In this document: piece after piece, positions 26,248 through 35,347 of the stretch | Layout of the letters: every line of letters begins with the position of its first letter | Position numbering within the stretch: position 1 is the stretch's first letter | Source of the DNA: Chitinophaga sp. sic0106 | Lineage (GTDB): Bacteria > Bacteroidota > Bacteroidia > Chitinophagales > Chitinophagaceae | Direction of reading: 5' to 3' | DNA: 64,000 nucleotides | Assembly: GCF_019219075.1 (NCBI RefSeq) | Contig: NZ_JAHUWJ010000004.1 | Coordinates: 372,001 to 436,000, forward strand | Position numbers and translations under genes: made by a program | The notes under the pieces: generated by a model | What the model was told of the DNA's origin: nothing | What the model saw: only the letters and a program-made list of their open reading frames with translations | Database searches by the model: none

Positions 26248-29200
26248 TTACAGACTGGCACCAATACCTACAGAAATAGTCCGGAGTGTAGGATATGAGG
26301 CAAAGTTGCTGGTGTATGGATCCTTATACTTTAATGGATTAACGATACTCCAGAGATTGGTACCGGTTACCATTACACGCAGATCCGGAATTTTCCACCT
26401 GGTAACGAGGTCCTTAGGCAGTGCGTACGACAATACAGCGTTGTTGATACGGCACTGGGTACCATTTACTGCCCAGAAAGTGGAGCTCTCCTTAATCAGC
26501 GGTGCGTCTGCACGCGGATACTTCGCATTCGGGTTTTCCGGTGTCCAGTGGTCATTCCAGAAAGATGGTGCGTTTTGCGTGGTGGTAGGTGCTTTCTTAG
26601 CTTCTGAATCATAGAAGGCCTTACCGCCGATGGAAAGATTCAGGTTAGTCTGTAATTTAAACTGACGATAGGTTACGCCCAGTGTGATACCAAATCCAAC
26701 AATTGGTGCCGTACGATCGTACATCAGCGTGATATCATTATCATCAATTTTGCCGTCGTGGTTTACATCCTCATAGTTCATAAAGCCCACCTGTGGCTTC
26801 TGCCCACCGATGGTATAGTTCGGATTCTTTGCCAGAATCGCTTCTACTTCATCCTGTGAACGGAGTATGCCGGTAGCAATGTAACCGAAGTTGTTACCGT
26901 TATAGATTTTTGGATTTTTGCCGATCGGGTTTTCGATACCATCTTCACCAAACAGTCCCAGCGTAGCAGGACTATAATACTGTTGCAAAATCATGCTATT
27001 GGTCACGGCAAAGTTCACATCAGCAGAAAAGCCCCAGTCACGGTTGATATTATCCCGGTAACCGATGCCAAACTCTGCACCGTAAGAAATTGCCCTTCCG
27101 TAGTTTTGCACAGCCGTTATCAGACCAGAGCTCATTGGCACAATGCTCACATCCAGCTGGTTAAAGGCATCATAGGTATAACGGTGATAGAAATCGGCAG
27201 TGATATTGAGTTTAGATCTTAACATAGAGAGATCAAAACCTACGTTAACGGTACGGGCCTTTTCCCAGGTAGCTGCCGGGTTAGGATAAATGCTCGGGTC
27301 TAACCCATTCGTGAAGGCAGAACCAAAGAGCATACCGGTGGTTTGGGTAAACCTGTTCACATAGGTTTTGTTGGATACGCGGTCCTCACCTACTACCCCA
27401 ACCATGGCACGTAGTTTCAGGTTATCGATGAATCTCACATTATCTCTGAAGAAGTCTTCCTCACTCACCCTCCAGCCCAAACCTACTGTTGGAAAGAATC
27501 CCCAGCGTTTATCAGGTGCAAAGTTGGAAGAGGCGTCCAAACGACCTATAAATTCTACCAGGTATTTATTGGCGAACGTGTAGTTTACACGGCTGATGTA
27601 GGAACGTTTTGCAAACTGTGTGGCCTGTGGATTACGAATCACAGATTGCAGGGTTGCCACCGTTGTAGGATCATCACTGAATGCCCAGAACTCATCAACC
27701 CCCATCACCAGCTGTTTGGTTTTGGTAAGAAAGATATTACGCGCTTCTGCCTCACTCTGATCAAAAGCTACTAACACACCAAAATCGTGCTGACCAATAG
27801 TCCTGGCATAGTTCAGCGTACCAATCAGCTGATAGCTGCTGGAGATGGTAGAACCTTCTGACAGTTGATCATTGTTAGTAATAGTAACCCATGGCGAGGT
27901 TGCAATAATGGAATCCGAGTATAGGAGACCGTTATTGCTATAACCTGTTTTCCAGACGTTGCCCACCTGGTAGGTTGGGTAGTATTGCTTGTCCATATTA
28001 TTTCTGTTCAGCAATCCAAACTGCACCCTGGCGGACAAGCCTTTGATGAAATTAGGTCTATAGTCGAGGGAAGCATTGGTGCTGAGCCCCTGGGATTTGT
28101 TGCGGGTATAGTTGCCTGAGTTCAGCAATCCGAGCAGGCTCCAGTTACCCGGCGGGTTTGGACCGTTAAACGGCACAGGAATGCCCTGCACGGAGGTGGG
28201 CACCCATTTAGGCGTCAGGTATAACGCGCGGATGGTTTGATCATCCGTTTCGGCATTGGCTCCTTTCGCGGTTCCCCTGTACTCCTGGTTAAAGTCGGAA
28301 GAGAAGCTGATGTTGGCTGTTAGTCCATCAATGATTTTAGCATCAATCGAACCACGCACACTATATTTTTTCACTTTGATATCACCGTAGTTACCACCTT
28401 CGTCGTAGTAGCTACCGCCAGCAAAGAAGGTAACGCGGTCGGAGCCTCCGGATACATTGAGTGTATGGCGCATTACATTTCCGGGCTTCCAGAACTCATC
28501 GTACCAGGAGCGGTCGGGCATGGCCTTCAGCTTTTCCAGATCTGCCTCAGAGAAGCGGTTGGAATAGGCAGAGTTATTGGCTTCCCAACCGTCGTTCAGC
28601 ATTTTACCGTGCTGGTATGGGGTCAGACTTTTAGTTTTCACGGCCTCTGTAGAGGTACCGAGGTAGCCGTTGTAGGTAATTCTTGGTTTACCTATTTTCC
28701 CTTTTTTGGTTGTAATGAGTACCACACCTTTTGCACCGGCAGCACCGTAAATGGCTGCGGAAGCGTCTTTTAAGAAAGTAATATCTTCAATCTGGCTCGC
28801 ATCCAGGTTTTCAAAGAAATCCGGGTTGGGAGACTGATTATAGGTTGTAGGGTTTACAATGATACCATCGATCACATACAATGGTTGTGTGGTGGATGCC
28901 GTAGAACCAGGGAAGGTCATGGAGTTACGGATATTGATGTTGGTGGTAGATCCTGGTTTACCGGAGGAGTAGCTTACGCTTACCCCTGGCACCCTGTTGA
29001 TCAGCGCACTACCGAGGTTGGCCACCGGCAGGTCTTCCACCTCTGAGCCTTTGATGTTGGCAATGGCACCCAACAGGTCTGCTTTCTTTTTACTGCCATA
29101 CCCTACTACTACCACTTCGCCTACTCCTCTTTCTGAAGGAGCCAGCATAATGGTGGCGGGGAGATTGGCGGCTTTTGTTTCATAAAACGTATAACCGAGG

Positions 29201-29436
29201 TGGGATATCATCACCACAGCTTCTGCGGAAGGTACTTTAAGGGTAAACTTACCATCCGGACTGGTGGTGGTGGCAATGGTATTGTTTTTTACCCTTACGG
29301 TGGCACCCACGATCAGTTCGCCGGTTTTCTGGTCTTTGATGGTACCAGTAATCGTACGTTCCTGTGCGGCCACAGGTAGCGTGCTTACCAATAACAATAG
29401 TAACAGCAACGGTTTAATGTAACGTATGCAATTCAT
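26248..29436 (-). CDS. SusC/RagA TonB-linked outer-membrane receptor
   Basis: A 1062-residue SusC-type protein. It has a signal peptide (LLLLLLLVSTLPVAAQ), a carboxypeptidase-D-like domain (TITGTIKDQKTGELIVGATV), the TonB-box region (VGEVVVVGYGSKKKADL), a plug domain with the SusC-type LYVIDGIIV and ITFLKDASAAIYGAAGAKGV, and a long beta-barrel ending with an aromatic-poor IGASL. It imports oligosaccharides across the outer membrane using TonB energy. There is no N-terminal STN domain, so anti-sigma coupling is unlikely. It follows DUF3826 by 164 nt; that gap shows only a weak match to the shared operator. Confidence 0.96.
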   Translation of the reverse strand: MNCIRYIKPLLLLLLLVSTLPVAAQERTITGTIKDQKTGELIVGATVRVKNNTIATTTSPDGKFTLKVPSAEAVVMISHLGYTFYETKAANLPATIMLAPSERGVGEVVVVGYGSKKKADLLGAIANIKGSEVEDLPVANLGSALINRVPGVSVSYSSGKPGSTTNINIRNSMTFPGSTASTTQPLYVIDGIIVNPTTYNQSPNPDFFENLDASQIEDITFLKDASAAIYGAAGAKGVVLITTKKGKIGKPRITYNGYLGTSTEAVKTKSLTPYQHGKMLNDGWEANNSAYSNRFSEADLEKLKAMPDRSWYDEFWKPGNVMRHTLNVSGGSDRVTFFAGGSYYDEGGNYGDIKVKKYSVRGSIDAKIIDGLTANISFSSDFNQEYRGTAKGANAETDDQTIRALYLTPKWVPTSVQGIPVPFNGPNPPGNWSLLGLLNSGNYTRNKSQGLSTNASLDYRPNFIKGLSARVQFGLLNRNNMDKQYYPTYQVGNVWKTGYSNNGLLYSDSIIATSPWVTITNNDQLSEGSTISSSYQLIGTLNYARTIGQHDFGVLVAFDQSEAEARNIFLTKTKQLVMGVDEFWAFSDDPTTVATLQSVIRNPQATQFAKRSYISRVNYTFANKYLVEFIGRLDASSNFAPDKRWGFFPTVGLGWRVSEEDFFRDNVRFIDNLKLRAMVGVVGEDRVSNKTYVNRFTQTTGMLFGSAFTNGLDPSIYPNPAATWEKARTVNVGFDLSMLRSKLNITADFYHRYTYDAFNQLDVSIVPMSSGLITAVQNYGRAISYGAEFGIGYRDNINRDWGFSADVNFAVTNSMILQQYYSPATLGLFGEDGIENPIGKNPKIYNGNNFGYIATGILRSQDEVEAILAKNPNYTIGGQKPQVGFMNYEDVNHDGKIDDNDITLMYDRTAPIVGFGITLGVTYRQFKLQTNLNLSIGGKAFYDSEAKKAPTTTQNAPSFWNDHWTPENPNAKYPRADAPLIKESSTFWAVNGTQCRINNAVLSYALPKDLVTRWKIPDLRVMVTGTNLWSIVNPLKYKDPYTSNFASYPTLRTISVGIGASL

Positions 29437-29600
29437 TGGCGTTCGTTTAAAAAATAGCTTGAGAGTTGAGTTTGGTTGAGTCTGTCAGACAATCACATCA
29501 GTCTGCTGCAGCCGCTGGAGGCGACTTACAGTATCATAGCAATTGGAATTTCATTAATCGTGGAAACCTTATTGGGTCAGGACAAACGTGGATGTTGGAA

Positions 29601-30335
29601 TTACTTGGAATCTCTTCTTTCTTTCAGGCGCTGTTGCCAGGCTGCTGTTTCTTTTTTCAGGTCGTACCCTGCGGCGGATAAATAATTATTGATCCTGCCT
29701 TTATACTTACCGAATACTTTATGCTTATCGTCAGAGCTACCTTCATCCATGGCCAGTTCTCGTGCTTCCAGCAACCAGGTATAGATCTGTTCTTTCTGTG
29801 CAGTGGTGAGCTGCGGCAGCATATCCTGGTAGGCACTATAGGTGACGGGAAGTACGCGGTAGGTCATACCATCTTTTACCTGGTCTACCTGTTGCGGGTT
29901 CAGTTGCTTACCGAGGCTGGCAATAAAACGCTGATGCAGCGTGCGCAAGGCGTCATTCCGTTTTTCCTCCTGTTGTTTGATTGCAGTGGCATTGGATGAA
30001 TCTGCCTTAATACCGGTTACTGCTGTTTTATACTGCTCATGCACTACATTCAGATCCATATATTGATGGACGATTGTGTTCATGACGGTATGGTAACGGG
30101 AGCTGTCTGTAATGTCTAAATTTTTTACAATCTTACTGGTCCTTTCTGTCAGTACTTTTTCATAATCCGGATTCACCTGCGCTTCACCGTGTAAAGAAAA
30201 ACATACCAATGAAAAGCAAACAGACGAGGGAATGATAGTTTTGGAAAAAGAGGGCAAATATCTGCCTGCAGCGGATAGCCGACGCAAAGCAGCTGCCATG
30301 GGAGCACCATTCATAACACGGAATATCTTTTTCAT
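29601..30335 (-). CDS. DUF3826 family exported protein
   Basis: A 244-residue protein. The first ~52 residues contain an unusually long basic lead before a hydrophobic core (SSVCFSLVCFSLHGEAQ), so the true start could be one of the internal methionines. The rest is helical with ERTSKIVKNLDI, YMDLNVVHEQYK, RFIASLGKQLNPQQVDQVKDGMT and WLLEARELAMDEG, features of DUF3826, which is found in Bacteroidota PULs. Function unknown. It is the first gene of the SusCD transcript, behind operator copy C. Confidence 0.8.
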   Translation of the reverse strand: MKKIFRVMNGAPMAAALRRLSAAGRYLPSFSKTIIPSSVCFSLVCFSLHGEAQVNPDYEKVLTERTSKIVKNLDITDSSRYHTVMNTIVHQYMDLNVVHEQYKTAVTGIKADSSNATAIKQQEEKRNDALRTLHQRFIASLGKQLNPQQVDQVKDGMTYRVLPVTYSAYQDMLPQLTTAQKEQIYTWLLEARELAMDEGSSDDKHKVFGKYKGRINNYLSAAGYDLKKETAAWQQRLKERRDSK

Positions 30336-30360
30336 GTCGCATCAGTTTTTCAGTCAGTCG

Positions 30361-30388
30361 AAAAAAACAGTGTGGATGCTGTTTTTTT
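30361..30388 (-). promoter_or_regulatory. Hairpin in the leader of the DUF3826 transcript
   Basis: A perfect 10-bp inverted repeat (AAAAAAACAG / CTGTTTTTTT) with an 8-nt loop lies 9 nt beyond the -7 octamer of promoter copy C and 26 nt before the DUF3826 start. Read on the minus strand it is a stem ending in seven U, the layout of an intrinsic terminator, placed right at the expected transcript start. It may act as an attenuator or as a 5' protective stem, or it may stop leftover transcription from the GH2 gene upstream. Confidence 0.5.
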
Positions 30389-30396
30389 CACCGGTT

Positions 30397-30465
30397 TAAA
30401 GATACCGGCAACAACCACCTTAACCAATGTAAGGTTTCACTATAAAGATGGAACATTTTACTATT
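30397..30465 (-). promoter_or_regulatory. Promoter with 42-bp direct-repeat operator, copy C
   Basis: The 42-bp element is at 30424-30465. Its two 21-bp halves agree at 13 of 21 positions (shared ATG, AA, TTT, ACTAT). After 19 nt comes TATCTTTA (30397-30404, minus strand). It lies 89 nt before the annotated DUF3826 start and downstream of the GH2 stop. It would drive the SusCD transcript. Confidence 0.75.
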
Positions 30466-30505
30466 TGCAGTATAAAATATCTCCGGGAACGATTGCGTAA
30501 ATTTT

Positions 30506-32932
30506 TTACTTCTCCGAACGGATCGTAATGATGGCAGGACGGATACCGGCACTGGATGCCTTTAAGCGGATAATGCCTGTTTTGGGAGTTGATTGGATAA
30601 TTGCCAGGGCCATCCCCTTCCAGCATTGCCGGGATGGATTTTTTAAGGAAAGGGTGTCTGCCTGGTAGCCGTTGTCGGTACCGGCGATTACCCCAGGGCC
30701 TTCAATGGAAAAATCTACCTGGTTATCTGCATATGGTACGGGGTTGCCGTTGGCGTCTGTTATTTGCAGGGTTACGTAGGATATATCCTTACCATCTGCC
30801 TTAATGATGTTATGATCTGCCTGCAAGGTAATCGCAGCGGGGGCTCCGGCGGTTTTGATTTCCTGTTGCAAAACCTGCTCACCATTTTTGCGGGATACGG
30901 CTTTGAGAGTACCGGCGGCAAAAGGCACCCGCCATAACAGGTGCAGCTCCTCCGGCCCTTTACGTTTCACACCCAGGGAGGTACCGTTCAGGTATAATTC
31001 CACTTCATCCGCATTATTGTAATATACCCATACATCCACCAGCTGGCCTGGCTGCCAGTTCCAGTGCGGAAACAGATGCAATACCGGTTTGTTGGTCCAT
31101 TCCGATTGGTACATATAGTATACATCCTTCGGAAAGCCTGCCAGATCAATGATACCGTAGTAAGAACTCCGCGCCGGCCATGGGTATGGAATAGGTTCTC
31201 CCAGAAAATCAAAACCACTCCATACAAACAAGCCAGAGAGATAGTCATGCTTTCGGATGATTTTCCAGGTGGTTTCATGCGTACTGCCCCAATAGGCCGC
31301 TACCTGGTCGTAGGCAGACACCGTGAAATCCGGATTTCCATTTTCCACTATTTTCTGCGGGGATTTTGCCGGCCAAAAATAGGTACTATCGGAAGGCAGG
31401 CCATAGTGCCCTCTGGTAGCAAAGGCCGACATATTTTCGGTTCCGAGAAAAATTTCTCCGGGATAATATTTTTTGAAATCTTCGTAGACTTCATGGTGAT
31501 AGTTAAGCCCAATCACATCCAGTGCATGGGACTTGTAAATAAAATTCTTTTCAGGATTCCATTCACTCAGGGCGCAGGTCACCGGGCGGGTGGAGTCTAC
31601 TGCCTTTATAATCGCAACCAGTTCCTTGCCCAGCGTGATGCCGGTACTGTCGAACTGTTCCCGGATTTCATTGCCAATGCTCCACATAAATACGGAAGGG
31701 TGATTGCGGTCGCGCAGCACCATATCTTCCAGGTCCTGCTTGTGCCAGGCTTCAAAATCCGAGTAGTAGTCGTACTTGTTCTTTTTCTTCCCCCACATGT
31801 CGAATGCTTCTACCATTACGAGGATACCCATTTTATCACACAGATCCAGAAACTCGGGTGCCGGCGGATTGTGGGCGGTGCGGATGGCGTTACATCCCAT
31901 GGCCTTGAGGATTTCCAGCTGCCGTTCCATGGCGCGGACATTGACTGCGGCGCCGAGTGCGCCCAGGTCGTGGTGCATACAAACACCTTTAATTTTCAGC
32001 GGCTGTTCATTTAGGAAAAATCCTTTTTCGCTATCGAATCTACAGGAGCGTATACCCGTTACCGTTACCATACTATCCAGTATTTGCCGGCCATTCATTA
32101 AAAGGGATACTACTTTATAACAATGCGGATTATCTACTGACCAGGCAATTACATTGGGGATAAGCGTCATCGTGGTTGGTGCGGTCTGTCCTTTATCCTC
32201 GAGTATTATATTACGGGAGATGGTATCGGCCACGAGTATCCCGGCGGCATCGTAAATTTTTGTTTGCAGCTGACAGGTTAGTGCGGTACCGGTATGGTTA
32301 TGCAGACCGGCCTTAATCTGTATCACTCCTGTTGCAGTAGCGGCGGCTCCATTACTTTGATAACGGGTAGTTACAAATATCCCATTCCTGTCAAAAGCAG
32401 CTTTATTGCTCAATACTAATCGCACGTTGCGATAGATCCCGGAACCGGTGTACCAGCGGGAGTTAGGCTGGCGACTATTATCTACCCTTACCGCCAGCAC
32501 ATTCTTCTCCCCAAACCTGATGTAGGGTGTAAGTTCATACGCAAAGGAGATGTACCCATTTGGTCGCTTACCCAGGTAATGCCCGTTGATCCATACTTCA
32601 CTGCCGCGGTAAATGCCGTCAAACTCAATACGCAATTCTTTTCCTGACTCCTTTGCCGGAAGCGTAAAAGTTTTCCGGTACCAGCCGATACCGGCAGGCA
32701 GCGCTCCTCCCTGTGTGGTGGCCGGTGCCGCAGCTGAAAAATTTCCTTCAATGCTCCAGTCGTGTGGCAGGTTGAGCTGACGCCATTTTGTATCGTTGAA
32801 TTTTGGCTGACTGGCCAGGGTATCATCTCCCAACATAAACTTCCAATGGTTATTAAAATCTGATTGAGCATAGGAATGCTGCATCAGCAAACACAACAGC
32901 AGCAATATATTTATGTTGGAGATTATTTTCAT
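30506..32932 (-). CDS. Glycoside hydrolase family 2 with C-terminal DUF4982-like domain
   Basis: An 808-residue protein with a signal peptide ending HSYAQ. Domain order is jelly roll (NLPHDWSIEGNF, GIGWYRKTF), Ig-like, TIM barrel, then two more beta-sandwiches, the DUF4982-like part around HWNWQPGQLVDVWVYYN and a last domain with DANGNPVPYADNQVDFSIEG. General acid Glu422 lies in WSIGNEIREQ and nucleophile Glu499 in FLGTENMSAF. Such enzymes are usually beta-galactosidases or beta-glucuronidases. It is the last gene of the unit starting at promoter B, 2 nt after GH78. Confidence 0.92.
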   Translation of the reverse strand: MKIISNINILLLLCLLMQHSYAQSDFNNHWKFMLGDDTLASQPKFNDTKWRQLNLPHDWSIEGNFSAAAPATTQGGALPAGIGWYRKTFTLPAKESGKELRIEFDGIYRGSEVWINGHYLGKRPNGYISFAYELTPYIRFGEKNVLAVRVDNSRQPNSRWYTGSGIYRNVRLVLSNKAAFDRNGIFVTTRYQSNGAAATATGVIQIKAGLHNHTGTALTCQLQTKIYDAAGILVADTISRNIILEDKGQTAPTTMTLIPNVIAWSVDNPHCYKVVSLLMNGRQILDSMVTVTGIRSCRFDSEKGFFLNEQPLKIKGVCMHHDLGALGAAVNVRAMERQLEILKAMGCNAIRTAHNPPAPEFLDLCDKMGILVMVEAFDMWGKKKNKYDYYSDFEAWHKQDLEDMVLRDRNHPSVFMWSIGNEIREQFDSTGITLGKELVAIIKAVDSTRPVTCALSEWNPEKNFIYKSHALDVIGLNYHHEVYEDFKKYYPGEIFLGTENMSAFATRGHYGLPSDSTYFWPAKSPQKIVENGNPDFTVSAYDQVAAYWGSTHETTWKIIRKHDYLSGLFVWSGFDFLGEPIPYPWPARSSYYGIIDLAGFPKDVYYMYQSEWTNKPVLHLFPHWNWQPGQLVDVWVYYNNADEVELYLNGTSLGVKRKGPEELHLLWRVPFAAGTLKAVSRKNGEQVLQQEIKTAGAPAAITLQADHNIIKADGKDISYVTLQITDANGNPVPYADNQVDFSIEGPGVIAGTDNGYQADTLSLKNPSRQCWKGMALAIIQSTPKTGIIRLKASSAGIRPAIITIRSEK

Positions 32933-32934
32933 GA

Positions 32935-35340
32935 TTATTCAGTTACAGTGAACAGATATTTTCCGGAGCTAACCTTAATGGCTGTACGATTATTTTCAAT
33001 CATTACTTTTGAAAGCTTCTGCGCATTCTGCGTGATAACAGCATTTGTCTTAGCAGGCAGGCAAATGGTAGCAGTTGAATTAGGGGGAATTTCCACGGTG
33101 AGTTCAAATATTTTGTCCGACTTTTTCCAATCCACGGCAATCGTACCTGCAACGCTACCATAGCGGGAATGCACCCACCGGATATCACCTACTGGTGCAG
33201 GTTTGATGATTATATGTCTGAAGCCGGCTGAAGTATCTGCCTGCGAGATACCTGCCAATCCTGCATAAAACCATTCCATCAGGTGGCCAAGCATAAAGTG
33301 ATTATTTGACACAAATTCATATGCCTGCCAGCTTTCCGTCAGTGCGGTAGCGCCATGCCTGATCTGGTAGCCGTATCCCGGCACATCGTCACGGGAATTC
33401 ATATCAAACACTACGTCGTTTCTATCACCTTCCTGCAGGGCCTGCAATACATAGCGATAACCGATATCTCCAGCCGTAAGGGCATTATTTCGTTTACGTA
33501 TATCCGTTACCAAAGCGTCCAATACCGCTTTACGTTTGGCAGCAGGTACCAGGTGCATATATAATGCCATGGCATTAGCGGTTTGGCTGGCGGAGTCATA
33601 CTGCTGGTGCTTGCGATCAAAAAAAGTTTTATTGAAAGCCGTTTTCACCTTTGCTGCCTGCTTATTGTAGGCAGAGGCATCTTTCTTTTTCCCGAGCAAC
33701 TTGGCCACCCTGGCCATAATGGCAAGATCATAATAATAAGTAGCCGTTGCCGTTATACCCATTTTTGTCATCTGAGAAAAGCCGGACCTTTGTGGACCGA
33801 TGTCAAACCAATCACCCAGTCCATGGGTAATGATATTTTTGTTGCTACGCCCTTTCAGGTAGGCCACATATTGCTGCATCATGTCATAGGCCTCTGCGAT
33901 GGACTGCTTGTCGCCATACCAGCGGTAGTTATTCCATGGCACGATAACGGCCGCGCTTCCCCACTCCGGCGATTCGTCGAAAGGTGCCGTAAAGCGGGTA
34001 AACTCCGGTACTATCTCCGGGATTTTACCATCCGGGTATTGCGCGTTCTTCATATCGAAAATTGCCTTACGATAATGTGTGGAGATGTCGTAATTGTAAG
34101 ATACCGATGGCCCCATCAGGTAGGTTTGTTCCAGCCAGCCCAGCTTTTCGCGGTGCGGGCAATCGGTAAAAACACTCATTGTGTTGCTGGTAATAGCATG
34201 ATCTATGAGTATAAATATTTTGTTGAGGAGGTCATTGGAACAGCTAAAAATACCCATACGATCACCGGCAGAACTAATTGCATCGTTGTTAATGCTTAAC
34301 AGCTCAGGTTTGCCTGCCTGCTTATTTCCTGCCAGCCGTACCACCTGTATATAACGGTGACCATAATACGTAAATCGTGGTTGCCAGACTTCCGGTTCCG
34401 CTACCGTACTGCCTCTGAGCACATAGGTGAGTACATAAGGCGATCCGGTTGCTTTTTGATTAACAGTTCCGTCCTTATTCACCAGTTCACCTGGAAACAA
34501 ACGGATGGTATCCCCCTTACGCCCCCATACCTGTATTTGCGGTACTGCGGCTGTATTCTGGCCAAAATCGTAAATAGTTGTATCACTCACTTGCCAATAC
34601 TTCCTTACTTCATATCGCCGCGTTTTTCGCACGGGAGCATTTATTTGCGCCACCAATGGCACCGGTTGGGTTAGCAAAGCAGATTTCCAGCCATCAGCCT
34701 TAAACCTTGGATGATTCCACCCGGCTTGTTCCCGCTGTGCATCATAATCCTCCCCTCCATAGATGCTGGAGAAATAGATGGGCGACGGGGCTGTTTGCCA
34801 GGTTTCATCGGATACAATATCGGCGGTTGAACCATCAGTATACTGCAATTGTAAATGCAGGATCATCTTCGGATAACCATACGCACCGGTCATTTTACGG
34901 TAGCGCTCTCCTGGAATGTAGTAAAACCCATTACCCAGCATCATACCAATAGCGTTGGCACCTTGTTTAAGCTGATGCTTAACATCATAAGTAACATATT
35001 GCGCAGCGCGACTATAATCTGTCCATCCAGGCTCAAGAAAGCAGTCGCCTGTTTTGGCGCCATTTATACTCAGCTCATATTGCCCCAGTCCAGATACATA
35101 TAATACTGCAGCCTGTAGCGGCTTGCTTACCACAAACTCTTTTCGGAACATTGGCAGCACATCTTTTCGTGGTCCCCAGGCCTTTTTACCGTTGCCGTGT
35201 ATATGCGGTACTATGATAGCAGAATCAGGGATGTTCTCATATGCGATCCACCTGGCATTTTTCCAGATGGCTGAGTCCTGCGCTAAGGCATTACCGGAAA
35301 GTATCAATATTATAAAACAACACCAACAGCGCTTCATCAT
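32935..35340 (-). CDS. GH78 alpha-L-rhamnosidase
   Basis: About 801 residues from the chosen Met (MMKRCWCCFIILILSGNALAQ). The upstream ATG at 35370 would overlap the GH95 gene and disrupt the signal peptide, so it was rejected. GH78 features: QYELSINGAKTGDCFLEPGWTDY in the jelly roll, FTDCPHREKLGWLEQTYLMG at the active site, PDGKIPEIVPEF and WGSAAVIVPWN in the helical barrel, and NNHFMLGHLMEWFYAGLAGI near the end. It removes terminal L-rhamnose, consistent with RhaT in the same transcript. It follows GH95 by 7 nt. Confidence 0.92.
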   Translation of the reverse strand: MMKRCWCCFIILILSGNALAQDSAIWKNARWIAYENIPDSAIIVPHIHGNGKKAWGPRKDVLPMFRKEFVVSKPLQAAVLYVSGLGQYELSINGAKTGDCFLEPGWTDYSRAAQYVTYDVKHQLKQGANAIGMMLGNGFYYIPGERYRKMTGAYGYPKMILHLQLQYTDGSTADIVSDETWQTAPSPIYFSSIYGGEDYDAQREQAGWNHPRFKADGWKSALLTQPVPLVAQINAPVRKTRRYEVRKYWQVSDTTIYDFGQNTAAVPQIQVWGRKGDTIRLFPGELVNKDGTVNQKATGSPYVLTYVLRGSTVAEPEVWQPRFTYYGHRYIQVVRLAGNKQAGKPELLSINNDAISSAGDRMGIFSCSNDLLNKIFILIDHAITSNTMSVFTDCPHREKLGWLEQTYLMGPSVSYNYDISTHYRKAIFDMKNAQYPDGKIPEIVPEFTRFTAPFDESPEWGSAAVIVPWNNYRWYGDKQSIAEAYDMMQQYVAYLKGRSNKNIITHGLGDWFDIGPQRSGFSQMTKMGITATATYYYDLAIMARVAKLLGKKKDASAYNKQAAKVKTAFNKTFFDRKHQQYDSASQTANAMALYMHLVPAAKRKAVLDALVTDIRKRNNALTAGDIGYRYVLQALQEGDRNDVVFDMNSRDDVPGYGYQIRHGATALTESWQAYEFVSNNHFMLGHLMEWFYAGLAGISQADTSAGFRHIIIKPAPVGDIRWVHSRYGSVAGTIAVDWKKSDKIFELTVEIPPNSTATICLPAKTNAVITQNAQKLSKVMIENNRTAIKVSSGKYLFTVTE

Positions 35341-35347
35341 ATAGGGT

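Noticed and set aside
29539..29575. Possible fourth operator copy before SusC
   Set aside because: The region has AATT, TTTCATTA and TGGAAA in a similar order to the 42-bp element, but needs several gaps to align and has no TA octamer at 19 nt.
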